A stretch of DNA of 64,000 nucleotides, from contig MU858053.1 in the NCBI GenBank assembly GCA_033297075.1, positions 124,001 through 188,000 on the forward strand, written 5' to 3'. The position numbers and the translations under genes were made by a program. The DNA is from Rhypophila decipiens. Lineage: Eukaryota > Ascomycota > Sordariomycetes > Sordariales > Naviculisporaceae. Position 1 is the first letter of the stretch. Every line of letters begins with the position of its first letter. Shown in pieces: positions 10,544 to 24,500 of this stretch. The notes under the pieces are model-generated. The model saw only the letters and a list, made by a program, of their open reading frames with translations. It did no database searches and was not told the origin of the DNA.

Positions 10544-10716
10544 GGTGATGATTGCGCTGTGATGCAACTAACAAGTGCGTGAAAGCTGTCATTTGTGTCT
10601 CCAGGTCGGTCTATATAATTTTGCTGTCGTCTTCTTTTTACGTCGTTTCCCTGTGCTCTACTTTTGATACCCCACTAGAGATATCGCTGAAATAATATTT
10701 ACCAGTTATCTACTTC

Positions 10717-13700
10717 CTAAGCATCACCCCGTACAGCATCGCCAAGCGCTCTCCAGCCAGCTTTCTCCCAAGGCGAAACCATGATGGCCATCTGCGCATC
10801 TGCTGCTCGACACGTCCCCGCATACGCCACCGCCAGCTCCTCGGCCTGGAGATCTCCCCTCGGCGGGATACCCTTCCGAGCGACCCGGAGAGCCATCTCA
10901 GAAGCCCCCTCACCTTCCTCCCCAGCCAGGGCTGCAACCTCGGACCACCCGTGAGGGAGATACGGATAGTACATGACGTTGGCCTGCGCCTGCGTCATCT
11001 CAGGTTCCATGCCCTCGCTACTAGCGGCGGCAATGGCCCTGAGGACGTCGCCCAGCTGGCTCTGCTCCGATGGGCTGACACCCTCGTTGCTGGCCCTGAG
11101 AGCCTGCAGCTCGGGGACTACAGCCTCCAGACTCTCCTCGTCGCCGTCCAAAAGGGCAATCACACCCAGCAGAATCACCGACTGCACGTGATGTGGGTTC
11201 TTCTCGATAACCTCAAAGAGAATCTCCCGAGCTCGCTCTCTCGCTTCTTCCTCGTTCGTGGCCCAGAGTACTTGCGCCAAGAGGCAAGCGGCATCAGGAT
11301 TGCCATTAGATTCCTGAATGGCAGCCTCCAGGCTCTCAACGGCACTCTCAATCTCTTTGATGTAGTACTGCGCCAGACCGATAGTTATATGTGCGCTCAG
11401 TCGGGCCTTTTTTCGTTCCTCGGCCGTGAGCTCGTTGTCATTTTCATCGCTGCTGAGCTGAATAGACAACTCCCCGGCCTCTATTGCCATCTCGAACTCT
11501 CCGGCTGCGAGGTAAGAGCGCGCCAGGTCCGTTTCCGCAAGTGCGAAACGCTTCAGGGCGAGTGAGGACTCTGTCGCCTCGTACTCGGCTTCGAGGGTGG
11601 CACAGATCTTCTCAAGCACGTCCACGGCTCGGCTGGTCTCGTGCACACGCTCCTCAAAGAGGGCCAGGAGATGTCCAAACACGAGGTCCCGGGGTCGAAG
11701 ACTCTGCAGCTGGGTGAGGATGAAAATAGGCTGGACCAGGGAAGTGATGGGTAAATTAGGAGGCGAGGTGAGGATATGATCAAACATGGAGGCGGCATAA
11801 CGGCGACTGGACCCTAATGACGAGGCGCTGGCAATATCCATGGCATGGGTGAACGAGACGCGAGCTTCCTTGCTATTGCCCTGGAGCAGAGCTACAATGC
11901 CCTGACCAAGCCACGCTTGAGCATAATCGGGGTCGGTGGACTGTGCCCGCGTGAGAGCTTCGTGGGCCAGTTCCATGTCGTTTTGCAGCAATGCTAGCGT
12001 GCCTAGATTCGTCCAAGCATGCGCGCTCCGCTCATTGAGATACAGGCTGCGGACAAACGAGTGCTGTGCCACAACCGGGTTGATCTCGCTGGTGACGACC
12101 CCCAACGAGTTCCAGAACTCAGAGTTGCCCGCCTCGAATTCGATGGCTCGCTTGAAGCACGCCACTGCAGCCTTCAAGTATCTCGTGGCTTTCTTCCTGA
12201 GATGCAGAGGCAGACAGGCATGTGCGCGGTACTCGGCCCAGCCCAGGTTGTAGAATGCGACAGCTTGGGCATGGAAGTCGTCCATCGCTGCGTGGATGGA
12301 TCGTTTATGTGCCAGAATAGTTGCCTCCAGAGACCTGGTCAAGTCCACACCGTCAATTTCGTCCCCGGGAAAGACGCGTTCAGCATTGACGACGCCCAGT
12401 CCGATGCCGTCAATATCTCTAAAGACCTGGTACTCTTGCGCCTCGTCATCGCGGCCGAGTAGAGACTGGACGAGGTCAAGTGGAAACTTGTCCATACGGC
12501 CTTGGATGCTAGAGAATATAGAGCAGGCGTCCCCGACAGCTTTCCAGAAGTTGAACGTGTCTCTGATGGTCGCGGGAGCTTGTGTCGCGTAGGTCAGGGC
12601 GTCATTCGCAAGACCAATGGACTTGCCAAAGAAGCCATTTTCCAGACTGTCATACGCGTTGTCGACCAGTGTTTGCATGAGTGCAATTGCCACTCCTTCC
12701 TCGTTAGGACGCTGCTCAATGACTTGACGGTACAAAACTATTGCCTCGTCGTAGTCCCCGAGCTCCCGTTTCACGTCACCAAGCAGGAACTTGGTGAACC
12801 ATGTTTTTCCAGTAACAATGTCAGCGTTCTCCTCTTCTAGTTTCTGCGCGTTGAGGATGGCCTTGGTCGCTGCGACGTAGCGACCAGAGCTGTGGTAACT
12901 CTCTCCTAGACCGACCCATGAGTGGTAGTCATTAGGGGAGATTTTCAGGGCTGACTGGAAGGACACAATGGCCTTGTGATAGTCTTGCTTGTTGAGCTCA
13001 GCAACCCCGAGGGCGGAAAAAGGCCAGCTGATACCCTTGCGCTTAGATCCCGGAGGTGGCTTGACTTTGCCCGAGTCGACGACCCTCTGCGCGACAAGTT
13101 CTACACGGTCCCAGTCACCATCATCCGCGAAGGATCTGGCCAGTCGTTCGGCCGACTGGACCTCGGATGCTGAGAGCTCCACGGCCTTTTGGAAGCATCT
13201 CCGCGCCCTTTTCTTATCCTTTGCATAATCAGCGTAGTAGATTCCAAGAATTGTATAGGCCGGCGCGTAGTTCAGATCGTTTTTCAACGACTCTAGAAAC
13301 CAGGTATAAGCACCGCTGCGACTTTTTCTAGCCGCCTTTGATGTGTCCAAATTCCAGATACAATATCCCAGGCGGTACTGGGTTTGGGCCAGCAACTCCT
13401 TCGTCGGTGGTCGGGTCTTGGCAATTAGCGGAATGGTGCTTTCAAGCTCCTGCTTGCACGTCGAGAAGTCTCCCTTTAGAGCCTTCACCCAAGCAGCTTC
13501 TGTGCGCACACGGAGATTCTCTGGAGCTCGTGTCAAAGCTCGCTCGAGGAAGCTGATGGCCTCATCGTACTCTTCTTCTTCCTCATAAATCAGGCCTACA
13601 CCAATCAGGGCTGGGGTCGAAGCTGGGTCGTGTGCAAGCACGCCGTCAAATAGAGATTTGGCTTCTTGGTGATGTCGAGGTGATTGGTAAAAGACGAGAG

Positions 13701-15038
13701 ATGTGCCGAGATACAGTGACAGTGCATCCTGGGTGTTGTTAAACAAAAGTCCCGTCTTAGTGCGCTCTTCTTTCAAGTGTACAAGAGCCTTGCGCATGAG
13801 TTCGACATTGCTCTCGTGCTCTTCCAGATGCTGATAATACTCGCCCATTAACCTAAAGGCCAAGAACGAGTCGGCGCCTCCAATTCCTTCTGTCATCATC
13901 AATAGCCGGTCCTCTTCGGTCAGGGGAATATACGTGGTAGCAGCACCGCCGTCGTCGTCATCTTCGCTTTCATCACTGCCCTCGCCGACCGAGGCATCCT
14001 TGGGCTCTGGTACCACTTTTGGAAATGGCGATACAGCACTCGTCAGGAACCCCATCACGACCCTGTTAAGATCACTGTCAGGGAAGAAGGAACAGTATTG
14101 CCGGAGCACAGTGAAATCCCAATCTTGAATGTTCTTGTTGTCTTGCCAGTCGATTGCAATGTCCCACGCGAGCTTGAAGGGGTGACGAATGATGACCATG
14201 TCGTTTGCCAATTTCAGAACGGTCACCGCCTCGGAATCCTTCTCCTCGCCAGCAGGCCAGGCTAGGAGGCGATCGTAGCAGTACTGAAGAAGCTTCTCCT
14301 CGTAGGTTCGACGGACTTCATCGTCAGTGGTCCAGTTGATCAGCTCTCTGTAGACATGGATAAGCCTGCTCTGACGGTAGACTTCACGCTTTACTTCGAG
14401 CGTCACCTCACTGAGTCGGGCTCCTATCCTGGTCCGCCGCTCACCGATCAGGGTGTTGATGCGTTTTTTCTCCTCGGTCTCGATGATCTGGGCTTGGGTG
14501 TCGTATGTCTTCCAAGGATGAGGCACACGGCCTTCGAGAGCTGGATAGATGGGGCTCTCGGGGAGGATCAGGTCAAGCGCGTCGACATACTGCAAACGAT
14601 CCCCTTGGGCGCGAGCATGGTCGACAAACTTGTCAACCGTGTCTTGGCACTTGTACATGTCCTCAGCGTCCCGGTAGATCTCGGCCAGCTTCAGAGCAGC
14701 ACGCTGATACTGCTTGATCTTTTTGTTGCCCTGCCGTTGGTATAGTTTGATGAGGCCCTGCCATCCTTGGGCATCTGCTGGCTTGAGACTCGTGGCGGCA
14801 AGGTACTTTGCTTCAGCCTCCTCAAGCTTGTTCTTCTTGTCCAAAGCGAAAGCCAGGAGAATATGACTAGTTTACGAGGGTCAGCACATGCGATGAAAAA
14901 ATCTCGTGAGTGTACGGACCCTTGGTAATTCTTTGCATCCTTTTGTAGGACTTCGTTTGCAGTCTCGACAGCTACATCCCACTTCTGTTGCTTGACAGCC
15001 TCCGCCGTCGCCTTCACCAGGGCCTTGACGCTCGACAT
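10717..15038 (-). CDS. SKI3: SKI3, TPR subunit of the Ski complex
   Basis: Two exons, 15038-14920 and 14866-10717, give 1422 aa. The 53-base intron splits a Gly codon, and splicing restores NYQGHILLAFALDKKNKLEEAE. The protein is built almost wholly of tetratricopeptide repeats. Examples are ALIGVGLIYEEEEEYDEAI, YHSWVGLGESYHSSGRY, EFWNSLGVVTSEINPVVAQH and AHAWTNLGTLALLQNDMELA. Length and repeat layout match fungal Ski3/TTC37. In the cytoplasm Ski3 scaffolds the Ski2 helicase and Ski8 and feeds RNA to the exosome for 3'-to-5' mRNA decay and antiviral defence. An acidic linker lies near residues 310-330 (GEGSDESEDDDDGG). It is divergent from UTP22. Confidence 0.93.
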
Positions 15039-15411
15039 TTTAACGGAGAGAAGAGATTGAGCGTCGGTAGCTCACGACAGACTCAAAAGCTGCCAGGTAT
15101 GGGTGTTTTTACTCGTTCTTGCGACTCATCGGTGTTGAAGTTGATTGATGTTGATGTCACTCTTTCAGGATGACAGGGGCTGTCCATGATGAACTGTGGT
15201 GGGGTTCCTGGCGTCGGGACGCTTAGTGGGGAGGACCCACTTATAAATCCGCACTGGGCTTATCGGTGGTTCCCGCACCTTATCGGCAGTAAAAAATATT
15301 GACTTCTTTAGGCGTGCAGCTACGGTACAGCGTCCATTGTCCCGTTGGAGCTTCAGTTTTCATGACCGAGAAACCAGCAACAACACAAATAAAAACAGCA
15401 ATCCGATCGCC
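15039..15411. promoter_or_regulatory. Shared upstream region of SKI3 and UTP22
   Basis: These 373 bases separate divergent start codons. TTATAAATCC at 15241-15250 is a TATA-like match, 161 bases before the UTP22 ATG. No other element is firm. Shared regulation of an RNA-decay and a ribosome-biogenesis gene is an inference from layout. Confidence 0.4.
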
Positions 15412-18400
15412 ATGGAGCGAACGTCTGCGAAAAGGAGGAAGCTGGATCACTCCATGGAGGAGCCTCAGGGCGCGTTGGTGGCAGCTGCATCCACAGGCTT
15501 GTCGAAGTCGAGGACATTCATATTGGAGGCAGAGGAGCTACTGGGAGAGGTCAAGCTCGACTATGCGGCTGCTTTTGAGGGCGCAGAGGGCATTTTGCAT
15601 AGAATCAAGGGCTCAATCGAGGCTATCAAGTCTCATGAAGCTATCAAGGTAATATGCGCTCGATAGGGTCTTCCATACTTGGGTTTCTTACTCCGACGCT
15701 GACCACAAAATGCTCCATGCGATAGATCAACGATGCAGCTTCGGATCTCGAGAAAACCCACAAAATCCGCGTTCCCTTTCCTGAGCCGCACCCGTCGAAA
15801 GATTCTAATTACAAGGTGTCTTTCTCCCAGCCGTCCCAATTCAATGTCGTTGGAAGCTATGTCGGCAAGACCATGATCAAGGCCCAGAAACACCCCCGAA
15901 TCGACATGGTGGTGGTGATGCCCCTGGACATGTTTCAAGAGAAGGACTACCTCGACATGCGCTATTTCTACAAGCGCGCCTATTACCTCGCCGTTATTGC
16001 TTCGCGCCTGAAGAAGGACTTCGATGGTACGGCCCAGCTCTGTTTTGAATATCTCGGGGGCAATACTCTCCTCCCTATCATCTCGCTCCGACCAATCGCC
16101 CACAAGGGTAAAGGGGACAGCACGTCTACACCGGACTACCACGTCCGCATTATACCTTGTGTATCTGAAAGCGTATTCCCCCGAGCCAAACTGCACCTTG
16201 GAGCTGCTCTCATCCGGAAGGCTCATTCAGAAGACGCGAACACGGTGGCGACGCCCACCTCATTCTATAACTCGACATTGGCTGCTGAGGGGTGTTTCCT
16301 CCCATATCTGACCCTCCTCCGGATGGCAGAAAAGAAATGTCCTGCCTTCAGAAATGCCTGCATCCTTGGCCGTGTCTGGCTGCAACAACGGGGCTTCGGC
16401 AGCGATGTATCAGAAGGCGGGTTCGGTCATTTTGAATGGGCTCTGCTCCTGGCCTTGTTACTCCAAGGCGGCGATGGCAAGGGAACGACACTTTCCGGCT
16501 CTCTGAGCAGCACCCAGCTGTTCAAGGCAACCATTCAGTTCCTTTCGGTGACTAATTTCGCCGAAAAGCCGACTGCCCTCGGATCAGCGAAAGCCGATCT
16601 GGACAGCGCGCCTGATGCCATTCCTATTCTCTTTGATTCGAAGCAGAGATTGAATATTGCTTTCAAAATGAGCCCTTGGTCTGCCGCCTTGCTGCACCAA
16701 CAAGCCAAGTGGACACGAAACCTCCTAAACGACAACTCCACCGACCAGTTCAACCCGAGCTTCATCCTCAAATCCGACGTACCTCTGGAGAATTTCGATT
16801 TGGTTGCGCGTATCGACTGCGGCGACGCGTCGGGCGAGTCTGCTGATTTGGAGTTCCGGGGCAAAGCCTGGGCATTTGGCCACAAAGCGTACAGGATTCT
16901 GAAGAGGGCCCTCGCTGATAAGGAATTAGGGGAAAGAGCTCGGGTGATCCACATCCAATCACCGCGTTATTCGTTCTGGCCCCTCACAAAAACATCACCA
17001 TCCTTCGACAAGACGTCCGTGGAGGTTCGGGTTCTGTTCGATAGCGTGAATATGGCTCGGGCTGTTGATCGCGGTCCGTCAGCGGGACCAACCGCAGAAG
17101 AGAAGGCAGAGTGCGAGAAGTTCAGGAGGTTCTGGGGAGAAAGGGCCGAATTGAGACGATTCGAGCGCGACACTATTCGAGAGACACTAGTATGGACCTC
17201 GTCTTCACCGTTTGATCTGTGTGAGGAGATCATGCGGTATATTCTTGGACTGCATCTTGGAGTTGGCCAAACCGGCAAGGATATCACATTTTATGGCGAT
17301 GCGTTCTCGTCTCTTGTTCCGCTCAAATCTTCAGACTTGGGGGCGTTCAATGCCATGAGGAAAGAATTCGGTGTCTTTGAGCGAGATGTTAGGGATCTGG
17401 AGGACTTACCACTTCACGTACGAGAAATCGCACCAATCTGCTCCGAGTTACGACATGCTTCGGTCAAAATACCATTATCTGGTTTTGGAAAGTCTGGACC
17501 CCAACCTCTGGATGCGGTTATCTCTTTTGAGGCATCAGGAAAGTGGCCCGAAAATCTCATCGCCATCCAAAGGACCAAGGTAGCCTTCCTTTTGATGATT
17601 GGCAGCCTTCTAGAAAAGAGCAAGCCGGGACATGTCAGAACCCATCTCGGACTTGAAGACGCCCAATCGAAGACGGAAAATCTCGCTTTCCTTGATGTCA
17701 TATACGAGAGTGGAGCCTCTTTCCGACTGCGTATCAAGAGCGATCTGGAAGAGACCCTCCTTGAACGTCAAATCAAGGATAAAACATCAGAGCAACACCT
17801 CAGACAACGAGCTACTACCCTTCTTTCGACGTTCAGACGGCAATATACGACTCTGCCGTCGCATACCCAGACAATATCGACGCTCGTGACGCGTTTTCCA
17901 GCTCTTTCTCCGACTATCCGACTTCTGAAGCATTGGTTTAATTCACACAAGCTCTCGTCCCATTTCACCGAGGACTTTATTGAACTTGTCGCGCTGCAGG
18001 TTTTCTTGACACCATACCCATGGGAGTCCCCGTCGAGTGCTACAACTGGTTTCTTGCGCAGTCTGGTTTTCTTGTCCCACTGGGACTGGCGTTCTGAGCC
18101 GCTTATCCTTGATACGAGCGACGAGATGACTCCCGCTGAGAGGACTGCTATCGAGACTCGATTCCAGGCGTGGCGCAAGCTCGACCCTGCTATGGCTCAC
18201 ACGGTCTTGTTCGTGGCAACGTCAAGTGATGGGACAGGCCTCGCACATACAAGTGTGGATGGAGAAGCCAAACCCTCCAAGGTCGTGGCTGCGCGGATGA
18301 CCGCCCTGGCCAAAGTTGCATTAAACGTCGCTAGGCAAGACGGTGTTTCTATTGATCCTAGGAGACTTTTCGTCCCATCGCTGAAAGATTACGACGCCGT

Positions 18401-18857
18401 GATTCACCTGAACCACAAAGCCATAAAGAGCATTTTGCGCACGTACGCGACTGAGGATTTGGCTTCTCTGGAAGGCGGGGAGGATGACAGCGCTCGCCGG
18501 TCAAAATTCAAGAATCTGGATGCAAGAACTGGGCAGGACTCGCTCCCACTGGCAAAACACCCGGCCGATGTCTTCCTCAGGAGGCTGAATTATACCTATT
18601 CGGGTCCGTTGGTGTTCTTCCGCGGCGGGTCAAATGATCTTGCCATTGGAGCGATATGGAACCCCCAGCTCCAGAAACGGACGTTTAAGATTAACCTACC
18701 CACTTCATATAAACCGGTTTCTAGGGATGAGGATGAGGACATGGATGCGGAGGATGATGGCTGTTCGATGGTCGAGATTAATCGTGAGGCTATTTTGGCT
18801 GAGATTGCGAGGATAGGGGGGGATCTTGTCGAGCGTATCGATATAAAAGGTACTTGA
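15412..18857 (+). CDS. UTP22: UTP22 (Nrap family), small-subunit processome protein
   Basis: Two exons, 15412-15648 and 15726-18857, encode 1122 aa. The intron lies between AIK and INDAASDLE in phase 0. Nrap-family blocks appear in order: KTHKIRVPFPEPHPSKDSNYKV, YKVSFSQPSQFNVVGSYVGKT, HPRIDMVVVMPLDMFQEKDYLDMRY, KRAYYLAVIAS, GFGHFEWALLLALLL and, near the end, YSGPLVFFRGGSNDLAIGAIWNP. The N-terminus carries a basic nuclear signal (SAKRRKLDH). Utp22 joins Rrp7 and casein kinase 2 in the UTP-C module of the nucleolar 90S pre-ribosome. The Nrap fold derives from tandem nucleotidyltransferase/PAP-like domains that have lost activity. Length is close to the family norm. Confidence 0.94.
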
Positions 18858-19294
18858 TAGTTGTTAGCCGACTCTGTGTGAAGACATAAGCTCACACTGA
18901 GTATATGGTTACGAAGTTGGATAAATGGATTCACTTGATGTTAACCCAAAGCGTCCAATGGCTTCTTGTGTGGTCTATGAAAATTGTAAACTTCTCCATC
19001 ATCACTTGAACAAGGTATCCAGCATAAAATAACAGGCTCCTTCAAACTGAAATGTATTGAAGTCATGTATAAGTGCTGAAACAAATCAGGGCTAGCTCGC
19101 GATTTGTGGACAGGATATTTATTCTAAGAATGGGTATGATTGCCACCGCAAAACTTGAAGAGATGAACATGCCAAACAACCAACGCCTCTCCTTCCTCTC
19201 TTCGAATCAAAGCAAAGAGAAATATATCTTTCCACTCTTGCTTATCCAGATGAGATGACGAAACAAACGAATTCCAAGATGTTTCTTTCTTTCT
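18858..19294. other. Convergent 3' intergenic region (UTP22 / ASF1)
   Basis: These 437 bases lie between converging stop codons. They are A/T-richer than the flanking genes, as expected for two 3' UTRs. No coding or RNA signal was recognised. Confidence 0.5.
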
Positions 19295-20306
19295 TTAGTG
19301 AACCATGCCCTCCGGCTTGGCACCACTAGGACCGGGGACAGCCGGCTTGTCCATGTCGACGTCCATCATCTCATCGGCGTCCATCGGCTCACCCTCACCC
19401 TCTTCTTCGAGGTCCTCCTCGAGATCGTCCTCGCTTTCGCCTTCGATATCGACACTGCCGTCCTCGGACATTTCATCTTCCTCGACATCAACGCCATTCT
19501 CGATTTCACCCTCGGCACCTTCCACCTCCATCTTGCCATCCGTCTCGACGGCCTCTGCTTTTTCGGCTTCTAGCTCTTCGGCCAACTCCTCGGCTCCGTA
19601 TTCCTCCTCGTCGGCGACAAGGTCAGCATCTGGCTGCTCGGGTGGGAATTCGGCGGGTGCGGATGCCTCGGAGTCCCTACACCACGTGGATTGGTTAGAT
19701 TAGTTCCCGAAATTGGGCAAGAGACTTTGTGTGTGGTGTGGGGGGAGCGCTGTAAAAGGGGCAACATACCATTTGATAGCGAATCTGGTAACACGGGGCT
19801 TCTCGGCAAGGATATTGCGCCGAATCCGGTCCAGGATGGGAGTAGCAGGTGGCTGGTTGTTGAGCTCCTCATCGTCGTACTCGTTGTTGACGTAGTAACC
19901 GATGCGCACGAACTCGCTGTTCTTGTAGGATCCCGAGAGGAGGATCACCGTCACGCCGAGGATCTCGTCGGTGGGGATCTTCTCCAGGGGCGGGGCGGGA
20001 GATGTGAAGACGAACTTGTTGATTCCTTGGGGCACTGGGCCGACCGAGACTTCTTCGAGGTCGATGTCGTATTGGTTGGATTGCGCGGAGCCGACGTAGG
20101 TCAGCTTCCAGTCGATGTCTGGAGGTAAATGAATGTTTGTTGGTCATTGTTGTGAGGAAAGAGTTTGTGAGGAGGGGAGTGGAAAGCGTACCCTGCTCGA
20201 GGCCTTCCTCTTGCAAACACTCAAAGGTGATCTCGAACTCGTAGTCGCTTTTGAAAGGCGCCGGGTTGTTGGGTACAGTGACCCCAAGCATAGATATCAT
20301 GGACAT
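19295..20306 (-). CDS. ASF1: ASF1 histone H3-H4 chaperone
   Basis: Three exons (20306-20192, 20118-19770, 19676-19295) encode 281 aa. The core, about residues 1-155, is nearly textbook Asf1: [37 protein letters not shown]-type [17 protein letters not shown] and RVTRFAIKW. Splicing restores EQ-DIDWK and KW-DSEA. The remaining ~125 residues are a very acidic tail ([13 protein letters not shown] and similar), as in fungal Asf1, which helps histone binding. Asf1 receives new H3-H4 in the nucleus and passes it to CAF-1 and HIR for nucleosome assembly. The start MSMISMLGV has three close Met codons; the first, at 20306, is used. It is divergent from RNA14. Confidence 0.96.
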
Positions 20307-21599
20307 TTTTGCGGTTGTTGTTGTTTTGGTTTGAGCGGATCGCTTTTAGTTTTTTATTTGCGTCAAGAATAGACCTTTGCGCTACCCAACGAAGTAGGTC
20401 GTTTTGCGAGGGATGGTGCGAGATTTGGGGAAGTTTTCAGTAGACAATTGCCGCCGGAATTCGCGAGCGTGGCGACCAAGGTTGTTGATGAAGTGGGAAA
20501 AAAGAAGACGAGAGAGACGAAGCTGGTCACCGCGCGCGATGGTGGGGAGCGACGAGGCACGAATGCATTAAGTCAATAAGATGAATGTGGGGTGGTTGGA
20601 CAGCTAGGCCATTTTAAACGCTGGGTTCTCGCAGCGAGTCGCAACTTGGGATTCGCGACGGTCAGTCGCGTATTTCGAGAGGGGCAACAAACGCGCTCGC
20701 GGTCATTTTGGACTGCGTACCCCTGCAAGTCATTTAGATTTTGTGGCCTGTGCCCCTAATACGGGGGGCTCTCACGTGGCACTTCAGGTTCCCAGCCACC
20801 AGTCGCATCGGTCGCCCGGTTAACCCGTTGAACTTACGGATACATACGCGGCGATCCGTAATTCTTAATTCTCGAGTTATGTCGCTATAAGCATTCACAT
20901 CGTTTTTGCCTGCTACTAGGGAGTATGAAATGAGCAGCAGAGGAAGATTCGCTTTGCCCGCCTTGGTGAATATTTTTAAATGTATGAGCTCCCCTCGTGC
21001 AACGGTACCCGGTTTCGTCAGGTATACTCGTACATTACGCGGCGTGCACAGGCTAATGTGGGTCCAATAAACGAGCAGCCACATCTGTCAGCCACAGTCA
21101 CTGTAGTATCGACAACCTTGAAGAATCTTTAGGCTTTGCGACTCGCTAGATCCGGACATTAAACTGAGGTCACTTTTTCAAGTCAAGTCGTTGTTGCTTC
21201 AATCATTTACGTCTCATCATTTACCGTCCCTCCAATCAATACCTCCTTGGTCTTTTTACCACAGCATTTGAGCGGCGGTATTTTTCTTTTTCCATCATTC
21301 GGCGAAAACCAGTGCTGTCTCTTTGTCCCTTCCCCCACCAATGAAAAACGCGCCTTGCAGCTTTCTTCCCAGCCGTTAGGAGGTTACTCAACACCATCAC
21401 CAGTCTAGACCTCGACACCCTTTGCTACCGCGCAGCCTCTCGAGATACCCATTCCATCTAGCACGACCCGCAGTCTTCGCCTTCCCTCCTCGGCATTTGC
21501 CTTCGACCCGACCCACGACTTGTGAAATCGAACCTAGCTTGTTACGTGACCTCATTTTTCGCGTCGCATCCCCTCGTCGAGCTGTGCTCGATAGGCACG
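20307..21599. other. Divergent intergenic region ASF1 / RNA14
   Basis: These 1.3 kb separate two start codons. Frames at 20734-21084 and 21236-21762 show no family resemblance. The segment from about 21180 to 21599 is C/T-rich on the plus strand, typical of a fungal 5' leader, and probably belongs to RNA14. Two short TCGCGAC-like stretches near 20650-20680 were noted without a clear role. Confidence 0.5.
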
Positions 21600-24500
21600 A
21601 TGGCCGATTACGACCCGGAACACCAGGGAGGTGCTTGGGAAGAGAATGAGGAATATGTGGACACAGATGATGACCAGCAGGAAGATTCTCAGCATAGCAG
21701 CGATCAAGATCAAGCAGACTATTCCCTTGACCGGCCCTCTCATGCTCCTGGTGACTTTCCATCGGCTGATGGTACTACTGACGATGTGGGTGACTACGAT
21801 CCGGCATCAGTCACTTCTGCCCCAGCCCCTGAGCTTGTGTCCCAAGTTGTTGAGAATAATAGAGCTGTCCGCAAACCATCTCCGCAGCCAGCCAAGAAGC
21901 CAAAGACTGCTGGAGGCTTCCTAGTGGGAGACTCTGATTCTGAAGAAGAAGACGACAGCGACAGCGACAGCGAGTCTGCTGCCGAGTCGAGTGGTCTTGT
22001 TGCAGGTGTAACCTCGCAAACCTCTGTCGTTGCGCACTCCCCTCCCCGTCCCTCCACCATTGCCCCGGGCTCTGTGGAGGCCGCATCTAATTCTCACCAT
22101 GCTCCCCAGATGAATGCAGCCGTGACCACCGCGACAGAAAGACTCGGTAACACTTCCGTAGCTGGCTCCTCTGCCTCGGCGGATTTGTCTAGTTCTATGC
22201 GTCAAGGCACTCATGACAGAATAGCCAGCTATGAGGCTCGTACCCGCGACGACCCCCGAGGCGCCATGGACGCCTGGTTGGCGCTGATCAAAGAACACCG
22301 GTCGAAGAATGACGTTGAAGCCTCAAGGCAGGTCTATGACCGATTCCTGGCCATATTCCCCCAAGCTGTGAGTTTTGTCTTCCCCCGTGTCTCAGTCGTA
22401 CACGGTTGCTGACTTGTTTGCGTAGGCCGATATCTGGGCTGCCTATTTGGACATGGAGTTGGGCTTGAACAACTTCCCGGAAGCCGAGCAGATATTCGGA
22501 AAATGCCTGATGGGAACACCCAACGTCAATCTGTGGACCAAGTACCTCGACTATATCCGTAGGCGAAACGATTTGAACGACATGTCAGGACAGGCCCGAC
22601 AGACAGTCTCGCAAGCATATGAGTTCGTTATTGACAACATAGGTTTGGACAAGGATTCTGGAAAAATCTGGGCCGAATACATTCAATTTCTCAAATCTGG
22701 ACCTGGAGTGGTCGGAGGAAGTCAATGGCAGGACCAGCAAAAGATGGACCAGTTGAGGAAAGCTTATCAGCGGGCGATCTGCGTCCCCATTGCAAATGTC
22801 AACACACTCTGGAAGGAGTATGACCAGTTTGAAATGGGCCTCAACAAGACGACTGGCCGAAAGTATCTCAACGACAAATCTCCGTCTTACATGTCAGCAA
22901 AGAGTGCCAACACGGCGCTCGATCGCATTACCCGAAACCTGCACAGATCAAACCTGCCTCGTCTGCCTCCTGCCCCTGGCTTCGACGGCGACCAAGAGTA
23001 TCTCGAGCAGGTTGAGTCGTGGAAGGAATGGATTGCCTGGGAAAAGTCTGATCCGCTCGACCTTGCGAATGAGAAAGACCAGGGAGGAGTTCTCCAGAAA
23101 CGTATTCTTTACGCATATAATCAGGCTCTGATGGCGTTGAGATTCTGGCCCGAGATGTGGGTTGATGCCGCGCAGTGGTGCATTGACAACAATATCACGA
23201 CCGTGGAGAACAAGATAACCAAGGATGGCAACAAAAACGGCCTGGAGTTTCTCACAAGAGGCATTGAAGCAAACCCGGAGAGCGTTCTCCTTGCCCTGAC
23301 GCATGCCGACCTGATTGAAACGACGTATCCCATTGAGGAGAGTGACGAGGCCAAAATCGCTCGCGGCAAGGCCGTACGAGCACCATACAGCAAGGTCTTG
23401 GATACACTGTATGGAATCGTCAAAACCCTCAAAGATCAGGAAGCGTCTGCTGTTGCACGAGTTGAGGAGTCCTTTTCCAAATTGATCGATCAAAGCCGCG
23501 AGGACGAGGATGACGACAGAGAATCCGACCAAAAGAGTAGGAAGGAGATACAGATCAAGGCGATTCAACAGGGATATGCCGCACAGACACAGCTGCTCTC
23601 CCGGACCATCTCTTTTGTCTGGATCGCTCTGATCCGCGCCATGCGCCGAGTCCAGGGTAAAGGCAAGCCAGGCACTGAGCTTGGCGGCATGCGGCAAGCG
23701 TTCATGGATGCCCGCCAGGCCGGCCGCCTCACCAGCGACGTGTATGCTGAGGTCGCAAAACTTGAATGGGTCATCTACAAAGAACCGGCCGGTGGCAAGA
23801 TTTTCGACCGTGGAGCCAAACTGTTCCCCGAGGATGAGAATTTCACGCTGGAGTATATCAAGTACCTGCATTCGCGAGACGACTTTACGAGTAAGTGCTG
23901 GCCATCCTCTATCTGCCGTTGTCAGTGTCGTTTTCTAACCTGATTCCTTCTGCTAGATGCCCGTGTTCTGTTCGAGACAGTAGTCAACCGTCTCACGCAG
24001 AAGCCTGAGACGGTCCACAAGGCGAAAATCCTCTACTCTTACTTTCACAAGTACGAGTCCCAATTTGGCGAGCTGGCTCAAATTGCCAAACTCGAGAAGC
24101 GCATGGCCGAGTTGTATCCAGAAGACCCCAAGCTGCTGCTTTTCAGTTCCCGGTTTTCCACCGACAAGTTTGACCCCATCAAAGCACGCATCGTTGTCTC
24201 GCCCACGACCCAGCTCAAGCCGAAGCTCTTGATGCCTTCTATCGAACAAGGCCCTTCGCGTCAAAGCTCGCCACGCCCGCCACCATTCGCGAATCAAAAC
24301 AGCCCTCGACCCCAGTTCTTGCAAGCTACCAACTCGCCCAAGAGACCCCTTCCGATTGATGATTTTGATGAGGGCAACAGCCAGCCCCGCAAGATCCAAC
24401 GGGGTGAGCACAATGAATTCCAGCGCGGAGTCTCGCCTCTGAAGGGTGCCGCCGGCCGTCGCCTGGATCAACAACGCAGGATGCAAGGAGGTGGCGCCTC

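Noticed and set aside
22948..23871. 307-codon frame on the minus strand
   Set aside because: Antisense to the HAT-repeat exon of RNA14.
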